DNA of 64,000 bases from Myxococcales bacterium (lineage in GTDB: Bacteria > Myxococcota_A > Polyangia > Polyangiales > Polyangiaceae), in assembly GCA_016720545.1 (NCBI GenBank), contig JADKKK010000008.1, positions 69,624 to 133,623 of the forward strand, given 5' to 3'. How positions within the stretch are numbered: the stretch's first letter is position 1; each line of letters begins with the position of its first letter. The position numbers were made by a program, and so were the translations under genes. Below are positions 1-7,818 of the stretch, in pieces. A model generated the notes under the pieces. That model ran no database searches. It was not told the DNA's origin and saw only the letters and a list, made by a program, of their open reading frames with translations.

Positions 1-1
1 C

Positions 2-682
2 GCTGGGCTGCTCGCGCTGTTCCTCTCCGTCGACCTCGCGTTCTTCGGCGCCAACCTCCTCAAGTTCACCGACGGTGGCTGGCTGCCCATCGCGTGCGCC
101 ATCGCGATCTTCACGCTCATGACCACGTGGAAGAAGGGGCGCGCGGCGCTCGCCGCGTCGATGTTCGAGGCCACGCTCCCGCTCTCGGCGTTCCTCGCCG
201 ACCTCGAGGAGCTGAAGCCCCACCGCGTGCGCGGCACGGCGGTGTTCATGACCTCGAACCTCGACGGCGCGCCGCCGGTGCTGCTTCACCACTTCAAGCA
301 CAACAAGGTGCTCCACGAGCGCATCGTCCTCCTCGCGGTGAGCACGACCGACGCGCCCGAGGTGCCGGCGAGCGAGCGCTGCGAGGTGAGCGAGGCGGGC
401 GGCGGGTTCTTCCGCGTGAAGCTACGCTTCGGCTTCATGCAGACCCCCAACGTCCCGGCGGCGCTCGCCGCGGCGCAGGCGAGCGGCCAGCTCACAGTGG
501 ACCTCGGCGACGTGAGCTATTTCCTTGGCCGCGAGACGCTCCTCGTCACCGGCAAGTCGACCATGCCGCGGTGGCGCAAGCGCGTGTTCGCGATCATGTC
601 GCGCAACGCCCTGCCGGCGACCATGTTCTTCGGTATCCCCGCGAACCGCGTCGTCGAGCTCGGCACGCAGGTCGAGCTGTAA
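2..682 (+). CDS. kup: Kup-family potassium transporter, C-terminal part
   Basis: The reading frame is open from base 2, so the gene begins upstream of the window. About 226 residues remain. The visible part starts in the last membrane segments (a run around SVDLAFFGANLLKFTDGGW, then a hydrophobic stretch ending in IFTLMTTWKKGR) and continues into the soluble C-terminal domain, with LHERIVLL and a tail ending PANRVVELGTQVEL. This arrangement matches Kup/TrkD K+:H+ symporters of the inner membrane. The tail phrase TPNVPAAL and the FFGIPANRVVELG ending are typical of the family. Internal Met codons at 119 and further on are not starts. Which Kup paralogue it is cannot be told without the N-terminus. 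Confidence 0.93.
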   Translation, partial: AGLLALFLSVDLAFFGANLLKFTDGGWLPIACAIAIFTLMTTWKKGRAALAASMFEATLPLSAFLADLEELKPHRVRGTAVFMTSNLDGAPPVLLHHFKHNKVLHERIVLLAVSTTDAPEVPASERCEVSEAGGGFFRVKLRFGFMQTPNVPAALAAAQASGQLTVDLGDVSYFLGRETLLVTGKSTMPRWRKRVFAIMSRNALPATMFFGIPANRVVELGTQVEL

Positions 683-815
683 ATCAGCACGGTCATGGTC
701 TTCCTTAGCCGACCCCGGACTGAGTCCGGGGGAGAACCTTGCCGAACCTTGCTCCGCGGGTCCGAGGGCCTCCCCCGGAAGCGCGGGGCGGTCGCGCGCG
801 TTGTAGAGTCACCGC

Positions 816-2504
816 GTGCGCCTCGCCCCTCGCCTCGTCCTCGCCTTTGGCTTCGTCGCCGTCCTCTCGACGACGGGCCTCGGCGTGCTCGTGCGCGAAG
901 ACCGCGTGAACGCCGAGACCACGCGCTTCGACGCGGAGGTGCAGCGCGCGTGCGACAGCGTGCGCGCGGAGGTGGTGCGTCAAGCCGAGCGTGATCGCCG
1001 GCTCGTGGGCGGCGCGTGCCAATCGGGCGAGCTCGTCGATCGCGCGCTCGTGGCCCTCGAGCACGGTGACTTCGCGGAGCGGCGCCTCGCGTTCTCTTCG
1101 CTCGTGCCGGCCGAGCGGGTGGCGTTCGACTTCGACGAGCTCTTGCTCGCGGTCGACGACGGCGATCTCGTGGGGGCCGATCCGAAGTCGCTCCTGTCGC
1201 AGTCGCGGCGCGACGTCGCCGCGGCGATGGGCAAGGGCCCCGCGAGCTACTCGTTCCGACGCGGCGATCACGCGCTCTCGCTCGTGTCGCGCTGCGCGAA
1301 GGCCGGGCGCGGCCACGTCGCCGGGCTCGTGGGCGCCCGTCACCTCGAGCCGCTCCTCGCGCGGCAAGGCGCCGCGCTCGGCGTCACAGTCGCGGTCGGC
1401 CGCGCGGTCCCCGCGGCCGACGTGACGGTAGCCTCGTGCGGCCTCGCCGACGAGCGCGGCGCCGAGATCCCGCTCACCGTGTCGAAGCCGCGCGCGGAGC
1501 TCACCCTCGCCCTCGCGAGCATCGATCAGCGCATCTTGCTCGCCGCCGCCGTCTCGCTCGGCGTCGCGCTCGTGTTCGCCGTGCTCCTCGCGAGGAGCCT
1601 CGGTCGCCCGCTGGCGGAGCTCGCCCGGGAGGCCAGCCGCGTGAAGACCGACGAGGCCCGCCCGCTCACCGTGCGCGGCTCCGGCGAGGTGCGCGATCTG
1701 GTCGTCGCGTTCGACAAGATGATCGAAGACCTCGCGGTCACGCGGCGAAGGCTCGCGGCGACCACGCGCGTGGCGGCGTGGCGCGAGGTCGCGCGGCGCG
1801 TCGCGCACGAGGTCAAGAACCCGCTCGCGCCCATCCGCGCCGCCGTCGAGACGCTGCGGCGCCTCCGCGCGCGCGACGATCCGGCCTTCGACGAGTACTT
1901 CGACGAGGCGACGCGCACCGTGCTCTCCGAGGTGCACCGCATCTCCACCATCGTGACCGAGTTCACCCGCTTCGCGCGGCTCCCGCAGCCCCGCCCCGAG
2001 GACCTCGATCCCGTGGAGGTGGCGCGGAAGGTCGTCTCGTCGCACGAGCCGCTCGCGGAGAGCACCGTCCTCGAGCTCGTCGAGCCCGTCGCGCCGAAGG
2101 CCGCGGCGAGCCCGCGCCGCCCGCGCACGCTCCGCGCCGATCGCGACCAGCTCGTGCAGGTGCTCACGAACCTCGTGCAGAACGCCCTCGACGCCGTGCG
2201 CGGCCGCCCGGACGCGCGAGTCACGCTCTCGGTGGTGTGGGAGCCCGACGGGCGCTGCTCCCTGACGGTCGAGGACAACGGGCCCGGCCTCGCGAAGGAG
2301 ATCGCGCCTCGCCTCTTCGAGCCCTACGCGACCACCAAAGCGCAAGGGACCGGCCTCGGGCTCGCCATCGCCCAGCGCATCGCCATCGAACACGACGGCG
2401 AGCTCGCCTACATCGGCCGCAGCGCCGCGGGCGGGGCGGCGTTTCGGCTCTCGCTCGTGCCCGAGGGCCCGCCGCCTGAGCCTCGCGGACCGGCGAGCGG
2501 GTGA
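816..2504 (+). CDS. NtrY-like membrane sensor histidine kinase
   Basis: 562 residues from a GTG start. There is a membrane segment near residues 8-26, an extracytoplasmic sensor region of about 210 residues with no recognised fold, a second membrane segment near 238-260, then a HAMP linker. The dimerisation/phosphoacceptor motif is VAHEVKNPLAPIRAAVETL (His near 331), of the NtrY/NtrB type. The catalytic domain shows the N box (LVQNALDAV), G1 (DNGPGL), F box (LFEPYATTKAQ) and G2 (GTGLGLAI). It should autophosphorylate in response to an envelope signal and feed a response regulator. No regulator gene adjoins it. The nearest candidate is the NtrC-type activator at 7819, but that pairing is a guess. 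Confidence 0.92.
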   Translation: MRLAPRLVLAFGFVAVLSTTGLGVLVREDRVNAETTRFDAEVQRACDSVRAEVVRQAERDRRLVGGACQSGELVDRALVALEHGDFAERRLAFSSLVPAERVAFDFDELLLAVDDGDLVGADPKSLLSQSRRDVAAAMGKGPASYSFRRGDHALSLVSRCAKAGRGHVAGLVGARHLEPLLARQGAALGVTVAVGRAVPAADVTVASCGLADERGAEIPLTVSKPRAELTLALASIDQRILLAAAVSLGVALVFAVLLARSLGRPLAELAREASRVKTDEARPLTVRGSGEVRDLVVAFDKMIEDLAVTRRRLAATTRVAAWREVARRVAHEVKNPLAPIRAAVETLRRLRARDDPAFDEYFDEATRTVLSEVHRISTIVTEFTRFARLPQPRPEDLDPVEVARKVVSSHEPLAESTVLELVEPVAPKAAASPRRPRTLRADRDQLVQVLTNLVQNALDAVRGRPDARVTLSVVWEPDGRCSLTVEDNGPGLAKEIAPRLFEPYATTKAQGTGLGLAIAQRIAIEHDGELAYIGRSAAGGAAFRLSLVPEGPPPEPRGPASG

Positions 2505-2954
2505 TCGTGGTCTGTCGTCTGCACGCCGCGATGGCGCATGGGGTGGAGCGCCATCGAGGGCCAAACAACCAAGCTCCCCGAGCACGCTCAGCCTTCGGGC
2601 GACCTCCGCGGAGCCATCGTCCCTGCCACCAAACCCCGCCCCGGATCACCGGAGACGGGTGCACGCGCCACCCATACGCGACAGCGTTCGTACGCCGGGA
2701 CCGTCGCTCGGTCCCATTCAATCGCGATAACCTGCGCGTTCACCTCGCCATTCGCGGCGGCGCCTGCGCCTGAGCGCGCGCGCCGTGCGATGTGCGCCGC
2801 CGCCGAACGCTCGTATTTATGAACAATATTCAATATATCACACGCGCCACGGGAAGCTCGCGGGCGTCGACGCCGGTCGCGCTTCGCTACGTTTTGCGTT
2901 TGTTTTCGGGAGAAGGGCCTTGTCTTCTCTCTCCTCAACCTGTAGTGAAGCTGC
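2505..2954. other. Intergenic region with AT-rich island and hairpins
   Basis: No gene is supported here. Three inverted repeats are visible: GATGGCGC/GCGCCATC at 2530-2555, just after the kinase stop and a possible weak terminator without a T run; GGGACCG/CGGTCCC at 2697-2715; and GAGAAG/CTTCTC near 2910-2929, just ahead of the next gene. Bases 2813-2840 are a strikingly AT-rich island (tatttatgaacaatattca and following) containing the dyad TGAACAATATTCA. It probably contains the promoter for the gene at 2955. Confidence 0.5.
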
Positions 2955-3413
2955 ATGGCGAAGCCCGGCCCCGCGAAGCCCCAGAACAAGCGTGGCAGCC
3001 CGGAAGCGGTGGAGAAGCGGCGGGTGGCCCGGCTCTTCAACGACGTGCTCGGAGGCGTCTCCGGTTCGCCCCAGCGCGACGGCCGCACCGAGAAGCGAAG
3101 GCAGCGCCTGCTGAAAGAGCTGGAGGAGGGCCTGGCCCGCGGCAAGCGGGAGCTCAAGCCGATCGACGTGCTCTTGCGGGTGAACGAGCTCTTGCAGCTG
3201 GGTGAGCCCGTCGCCCAACTCCGCAAGGTGGTGAAGGTGCGGCCCATCGAGCCGTCGCTCGACGCCGACGCCCTCGCCGACGTCGTCGGTCGCCTCCACG
3301 ATGCGTACGGCTTCCTCCCCGAGGCGTACCGCTTCGTCGGCATCAGCGACGAGCTCCTCGCGCGGGCAGGCGTCGGCGGCCAGGGCAAGCGCAAGGTGAA
3401 GTCCACGCGCTGA
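2955..3413 (+). CDS. Small basic protein of unknown function
   Basis: 152 residues, very rich in Lys/Arg, with no signal peptide or membrane segment, so probably cytoplasmic. The N-terminus (MAKPGPAKPQNKRGS) and C-terminus (GQGKRKVKSTR) are disordered and basic. The middle is helical (RRQRLLKELEEGLARGKREL, LLRVNELLQLGEPVAQLRKVVKV). I do not recognise a family. A nucleic-acid-associated role would fit the charge but is only a guess. The ATG at 2955 is the first plausible start after the AT-rich promoter-like region. The foldase gene follows 47 bp downstream and may be co-transcribed. Confidence 0.72.
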   Translation: MAKPGPAKPQNKRGSPEAVEKRRVARLFNDVLGGVSGSPQRDGRTEKRRQRLLKELEEGLARGKRELKPIDVLLRVNELLQLGEPVAQLRKVVKVRPIEPSLDADALADVVGRLHDAYGFLPEAYRFVGISDELLARAGVGGQGKRKVKSTR

Positions 3414-3460
3414 GCGGCCGTCCTTGACCGCGACCGGGCACCCCGCCTACCAAGGTCAGC

Positions 3461-4456
3461 GTGCCGCCTCGTCTCTCTCCCGCTCGCCTCGCTCGCCGCG
3501 TCGCCGCGCTCGCCCTCGGCCTGTGCGTCGTGGCGCCAAGCGCAGGGGCGACGGGCGTCGAAGACGCGGAGCGCGCGCGAACGGCGGCCATCGTCGTGCG
3601 CGTAGGCCGACACTCGCTGACCGTCGGCGAGCTCGAGGCGCGGCTCGCGCTGGTGCCCCGCTTCCAGCTCACCGAGTTCGGGAAGACCCCGGCGGAGATT
3701 CGCCAAGGGTTCCTCGACCGCGTCGTCTTGCCCGAGCTGCTCCTCGCCGAGGGCGCCGAGGCCGAGGGCATCGCGAAGAAGCTCCCGTGGTCGCACCAGG
3801 TCGCGCGCGCCCGCAGCACCGCGACCCTGCGCGCCATCCGGGCCACCGTGCCCTCGGCCTCGCAGATCACCGCCGACGAGGTGGCCGCGTACTACCAGGC
3901 GAACCGCAGCTTCTACGACTCGCCCGAGCGCGTGCACGTGTTCCGCATCCTCGTGGCTACGCAGGCCGATGCGGAGGCCCTGCTCGTCACCCTCAAGAAG
4001 GACCTCACGCTCAAGGCCTTCACCGACCTCGCGCGCGACAAGAGCCTCGACAAGGCCACGAACCTGCGCGCCGGAAACCTGGGGTTCCTCGGGCCCGACG
4101 GCTCGTCGAACGAGGCCGGGCTGAAGGCCGAGCCGGCGCTCGTCGCCGCCGCGGCGACCGTGAAGGACGGCGAGCTCGTGCCGAGGCCCGTCGCCGAGGG
4201 GCCGAGCTTCGCGGTGGTGTGGCGAAGAGGCACGGTCGCGGCCACGAAGCGCACGCTCGAGGAGGCGACCCCTCAAATCCGCGACACCCTCGCGCGGCGC
4301 AAGCTCGACACCGCGACCTCGAGCGCGCTCGAGGCGCTCACGAAGGCGCACGTCACCGAGCGCAACGACGCGCCGCTGTCGCTCTTCAACGTGCACATCG
4401 ACGACGGCCCGCTCGGCACGCAGGCCGGCGCAAGAGACGGCGGCCCGAAGCGCTGA
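3461..4456 (+). CDS. Exported parvulin-type peptidyl-prolyl isomerase (SurA/PpiC-like)
   Basis: 331 residues from a GTG start. The N-terminus is a signal peptide (RRVAALALGLCVVAPSAGA), so the protein should act in the periplasm. Residues around 45-140 form a helical chaperone-like domain (VRVGRHSLTVGELEARLAL; FLDRVVLPELLLAEGAEAEG). The region from about residue 155 (RVHVFRILVATQADAEALL) to 265 carries the parvulin pattern, with LARDKSLDKATNLRAGNLGF, followed by a helical tail. Family members help outer-membrane proteins fold. Some parvulin active-site residues look substituted, so it may work mainly as a chaperone. It converges with the next gene, leaving only 3 bp between the stops. Confidence 0.82.
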   Translation: MPPRLSPARLARRVAALALGLCVVAPSAGATGVEDAERARTAAIVVRVGRHSLTVGELEARLALVPRFQLTEFGKTPAEIRQGFLDRVVLPELLLAEGAEAEGIAKKLPWSHQVARARSTATLRAIRATVPSASQITADEVAAYYQANRSFYDSPERVHVFRILVATQADAEALLVTLKKDLTLKAFTDLARDKSLDKATNLRAGNLGFLGPDGSSNEAGLKAEPALVAAAATVKDGELVPRPVAEGPSFAVVWRRGTVAATKRTLEEATPQIRDTLARRKLDTATSSALEALTKAHVTERNDAPLSLFNVHIDDGPLGTQAGARDGGPKR

Positions 4457-4459
4457 CCG

Positions 4460-5110
4460 TCAGGCGCGCCGGGTTCGTCGATCGGCGCCAAAGTGCTCCA
4501 CCACCCACGGGTGGTCGTGGTGGTCCAGCAGACCAGGCTCGGGGATGAATCCGGGATCGAGGAGAGCGCGGAGCTCGGCGAGCGACGCGAAGTCGCGCTG
4601 GCTCACGACCGGCACGCCCGCGCCGAGGAGCATCGCGGTCGCCACGCCCACGCCCTTCTGGAAGCGCCGGTTCGCGTCGAGCCGGCACCCTAGCGAGATC
4701 ACCTGGCTGCCGCAGGCCGCGCTCATGTCGGTGAGGAGCGCGAGCTCGACGCTGTGGAGGCGCGCGTGGGCGACCATGGCGCGCGCTCCGACGAGCATGG
4801 GCTCCGTGAGGTCGGTCCCATGCTCGTCTTTCACTCGCGCGTTGCCCTCGAGCACGGCGAAGCCGTCTCCCCCGTGCAGATCGGGCATCGTGCGCGGCGT
4901 GCCCATCCCGTGATCCTCCGGACAGAACGGGAAGGCCTTCACGGTGGAGAGCGACAGCAAGTGCTCGCAAGTGTTACCCATTCCGTAGTCGGTGCCGTCG
5001 ACGCCGCACCCCAGGCCGGCCAGGCAGCCGCTCACGAGCACGCGGAGCGGGTCCGCCTCGCTGGGACGGCGAAGCGTGGCGAGAGCCTGGCGGTGATGGG
5101 CGATTCGCAT
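4460..5110 (-). CDS. DUF523 family protein (TudS-like desulfidase family)
   Basis: 216 residues starting MRIAHHRQ. The DUF523 cysteine motifs are present: VSGCLAGLGCGVDGTDY near the N-terminus, FCPEDHGMGTPR in the middle and SAACGSQVISLGC further on. In characterised relatives (thiouracil desulfidase TudS) such cysteines bind an iron-sulfur cluster used for thio-nucleobase desulfidation. This member is divergent (GCGVDG instead of the usual RYDG), so the substrate is unknown. It lies 74 bp downstream of dapB on the same strand and may be the last gene of a dapA-dapB transcript. Confidence 0.8.
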   Translation of the reverse strand: MRIAHHRQALATLRRPSEADPLRVLVSGCLAGLGCGVDGTDYGMGNTCEHLLSLSTVKAFPFCPEDHGMGTPRTMPDLHGGDGFAVLEGNARVKDEHGTDLTEPMLVGARAMVAHARLHSVELALLTDMSAACGSQVISLGCRLDANRRFQKGVGVATAMLLGAGVPVVSQRDFASLAELRALLDPGFIPEPGLLDHHDHPWVVEHFGADRRTRRA

Positions 5111-5184
5111 GCGCCGATGCTGGGCGTCTCGAAGCACCAAGTCAACCGACGCGGGGAAACTGCCCCATCGGCGCCGGCCGGCCC

Positions 5185-6054
5185 TCACGCGTGGAGGGCG
5201 ACCTCGAGCACCTCGGCGAGGCGCACCCGGCCGGGGCCGCGCCCCACGACGTGGGCGGCCGCGCGGAGGGCGCCTTGCGCGAAGAGCTCGCGGCCCGTCG
5301 CGCGGTGCGTGAGCTCGAGGCGCTCGCCCGCACCGAAGAGGTGCACGGTGTGGTCGCCGATCACGTCGCCGCCGCGCACCGCGTGCAGGCCCACCTCGCC
5401 GGGCGTCCGCTTGGCGGCGCGGCCCTCGCGACCGTGCACGAGCTTCGAGTCGGCGCCAAGCTCGGCGCGCGCGCTCGAGGCCACCTCGGCGAGGCGCAGC
5501 GCGGTGCCGCTCGGCGCGTCGGCCTTGCGGTGGTGGTGCGTCTCCACGATCTCGACCTCGACCTCGGGCCCAAGCAGCGCGATCGCGCGGCGCACGAGCG
5601 CGGCCAGCACGGCGACGCCCACGCTCATGTTGGGCTCCCACAGCACGGGCACGTGCGCGGCGGCTTGGTCGAGCGCGCGCTCGCCTTCGCCGTCGAGCCC
5701 GGTCGTCCCGCTCACGAGGGCGGCCCCGCTCGACACGCAGATCGCGCACAAGGGCGGCAGCGCCGACGCGTGAGAGAAATCGACCACCACGCGCGCGCCG
5801 CTGGCCGCGATGGCCGAGAGCTCGGGCGCGATCACGACGCCGAGCTTGCCCACGCCCGCGAGCTCGCCCACGTCGGCGCCCGCGTGGTGACTCGCGACCG
5901 CGCACACGACGCGGAAGCCCGCCGCCTCGGCGCCACGCACCACCGCGAGGCCCATGCGACCGCTCGCGCCGACCACGGCGAGCGGCACGAGCGAGACGAG
6001 CGAGACGGGCGAGACGAGCGAGACGGGCGAGACGAGCGAGACGGGCTCGCTCAT
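5185..6054 (-). CDS. dapB: 4-hydroxy-tetrahydrodipicolinate reductase
   Basis: 289 residues. It reduces the dapA product with NAD(P)H to tetrahydrodipicolinate in the lysine/meso-diaminopimelate pathway, in the cytoplasm. The Rossmann motif is VVGASGRMG (near residues 27-35). The substrate-binding signature VETHHHRKADAPSGTA contains the catalytic His and Lys. GTTG in VSGTTGLDG and the C-terminal THRATGRELFAQGAL also fit. The ATG overlaps the dapA stop as ATGA, indicating translational coupling. Oddly, the first 25 or so residues are a repetitive SLVSPV extension coded by a minisatellite. The enzyme core starts only afterwards. Confidence 0.95.
   Translation of the reverse strand: MSEPVSLVSPVSLVSPVSLVSLVPLAVVGASGRMGLAVVRGAEAAGFRVVCAVASHHAGADVGELAGVGKLGVVIAPELSAIAASGARVVVDFSHASALPPLCAICVSSGAALVSGTTGLDGEGERALDQAAAHVPVLWEPNMSVGVAVLAALVRRAIALLGPEVEVEIVETHHHRKADAPSGTALRLAEVASSARAELGADSKLVHGREGRAAKRTPGEVGLHAVRGGDVIGDHTVHLFGAGERLELTHRATGRELFAQGALRAAAHVVGRGPGRVRLAEVLEVALHA
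5993..6046 (-). repeat. 18-bp minisatellite inside the dapB 5' end
   Basis: Three exact tandem copies of an 18-bp unit (gagacgagcgagacgggc on the + strand), each made of two near-identical 9-mers. They encode SLVSPV-type repeats immediately after the dapB start codon. One-unit slippage would be in frame and change only the length of the N-terminal extension. Confidence 0.9.
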
Positions 6055-6989
6055 GAGGCGCGCGGGTCGGCGCCCGCCCTCGCCGTGAACGCGGCCACCG
6101 CCTCGAGCACGCGCGCCCGCGCGGCCTCGGAGATCGGCGCGAGGGGCGCACGCACCGCCTCAGCGAGGAGCCCCGCGCGCGCCATCGCGGCCTTCACGGG
6201 GCCTGGGTTCGCTTCGACGAACATCGCGTCGTGCACGGGCAGCAAGGCGAAATGCGCCGCGCGCGCCCCCGCCACGTCGCCCGCGCCGGCGAAGGCCTCG
6301 AGCGCGAGGCGCGTGGCCCGCGACACGTGCCCGGGCAAGAGGTTCGAGGTGACGCTGATGACACCCTGCGCGCCGAGCGCAGCCATCGGGAAGGTGAGGC
6401 CGTCGTCCCCGGAGAGCACGGTCAGGCGCCCCTCGCTCCGCCGCACGAGCTCCTGCGCGCGCAGCACGTTCCCGGTGGCCTCTTTGGTCGCGGTGACGTT
6501 CGGCGCCACTTCCATGATGCGGAGCAGCGTGTCGGCCGCGAGGTCGATCCCGGTGCGGCCGGGGATGTTGTAGACGACCACGGGGCAGGAGACGGCGCGC
6601 GCGACGGCCACGAAGTGTTGGAAGAGCCCCTCCTGCGTGGGCTTGCTGTAGTACGGCACCACCACCATCACCGCGTCGGCGCCGGCGCGCTCCGCGGCGA
6701 CCGAGGCGTCGATGGTCTTCTTCGTCGAGAACGACCCCGTGCCCGCGACGACGCGCACTCCGCCCCGCGTCGGCTTGGCGGCGGCCACGCAGCGGGTCAC
6801 GAGCTCGAGCTGCTCGGCCTCGGTGAGCGTGGGGCTCTCCCCCGTGGTGCCGCAGGGCACGAGGCCGCTCACGCCGCCAGCGACCTGCGCCTCGAGCACG
6901 CGCTCGAAGGCCGCGTGGTCCACGGCGTGGTCGCTCGTGAAGGGGGTGACGAGCGCCGTGAAGGTTCCGCGAAGGGTGACGTCGACCAT
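6051..6989 (-). CDS. dapA: 4-hydroxy-tetrahydrodipicolinate synthase
   Basis: 312 residues, normal family length. It condenses pyruvate with aspartate semialdehyde, the first committed lysine/DAP step. Visible motifs are GTFTALVTPF at the N-terminus, GTTGESPTLT (the TT pair of the active site), VVPYYSKPTQEGL (catalytic Tyr) and ITVTATKEATGN-like VTATKEATGN with the Schiff-base Lys. The start MVDVTLRGTF at 6989 is chosen because homology begins there and a purine-rich stretch (AAAAAGGGGGC) precedes it. The open frame extends further upstream, but that part is not protein-like. The stop overlaps the dapB start by 4 bp. Confidence 0.95.
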   Translation of the reverse strand: MVDVTLRGTFTALVTPFTSDHAVDHAAFERVLEAQVAGGVSGLVPCGTTGESPTLTEAEQLELVTRCVAAAKPTRGGVRVVAGTGSFSTKKTIDASVAAERAGADAVMVVVPYYSKPTQEGLFQHFVAVARAVSCPVVVYNIPGRTGIDLAADTLLRIMEVAPNVTATKEATGNVLRAQELVRRSEGRLTVLSGDDGLTFPMAALGAQGVISVTSNLLPGHVSRATRLALEAFAGAGDVAGARAAHFALLPVHDAMFVEANPGPVKAAMARAGLLAEAVRAPLAPISEAARARVLEAVAAFTARAGADPRAS

Positions 6990-7107
6990 GCCCCCTTTTT
7001 CTACGGCTCGCGCGTAGGCGCAAGCGGGAAGCGGAGCGCGAGGAGCGGCGCAATGGGGAAGCGTTGCGCGAGGAGCGGAGCCGATCGGGGCACACCGGGC
7101 GAGGCAA

Positions 7108-7806
7108 ATGCGTCCTCCTTTCAAGCAGTTGCGAATCGTCATCCGCATGAAGACGGACGGGACGGGCTTCGAGGACGTGAACCTCCTGTCGACCAACGTG
7201 GGAGGGGTCGCGGCCACGACCGACGGCGGCGCGTACTGGTCCTACTCTCCCGCCACGACGACGCTATTCTACGGGACGACCACCGCGCCGGTGCCCACCT
7301 TTTACGACACGGCGGGCGGCAACCAGGGATCGCGACCTCCGACGGGACGAGCCTGTACTACTTCGCCTTCGAGCTCGTCGTCTCTGACCCCAAAGCCGAT
7401 TCGGACGCCGTGGCCCGCCGAGCTCCTCTCGGTCGCGGGCTCGACCATCGCCGGCGGCAGCCAAACGGCGGCGGTCCGGGCGAACACGGACGGCGGCGGC
7501 TTCGAAGAGGTGAGCGGGCAGGCGGCTCGAATCGGCGGAGTCGCGGCGACGGCAGACGGCGTCTTCTGGACGCAGGCCGCGGAGACGACCACGTCGCTGG
7601 TCGGGTCTGTGCCGGCGGCTCAGACCGTGTACGACAGCGTGGTCGGGGCTGACGCGCACTTTTCGCACCCAACGCGGACCACGGCGCCCGATACACCGGG
7701 GCGCGAGGCCATCGCGCCCAGCTCGACGCTGCACACAACGCGGATCCGCGAGCGAAATGGGCAGGTCGGCGCGCGCCGGGTGGGCACCGGCCTCGCGGCG
7801 CACTAA
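7108..7806 (+). pseudogene. Decayed repeat protein, probably beta-propeller type
   Basis: Two copies of a module with the pattern TDGxGFEdV...GGVAATxDGxxW can be read (around 7150-7245 and 7480-7575). The reading frame is broken. After YDTAGGNQG near 7328 the sensible continuation (IATSDGTSLYYFAFELVV) lies in the +2-shifted frame, and near 7410 it returns to the first frame (PAELLSVAGSTIAGG). Two compensating indels therefore seem to have occurred. The modules resemble the 'ATDGTYVYW' blades of myxobacterial surface propeller proteins. No signal peptide is visible, so the 5' end is also missing. The segment after 7660 no longer looks like protein. Confidence 0.6.
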
Positions 7807-7818
7807 TCTCTGGCGCGC

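Noticed and set aside
705..2585. 626-codon minus-strand frame opposite the first histidine kinase
   Set aside because: Arg/Ala/Glu-rich shadow of a high-GC coding strand; the plus frame has all kinase motifs.
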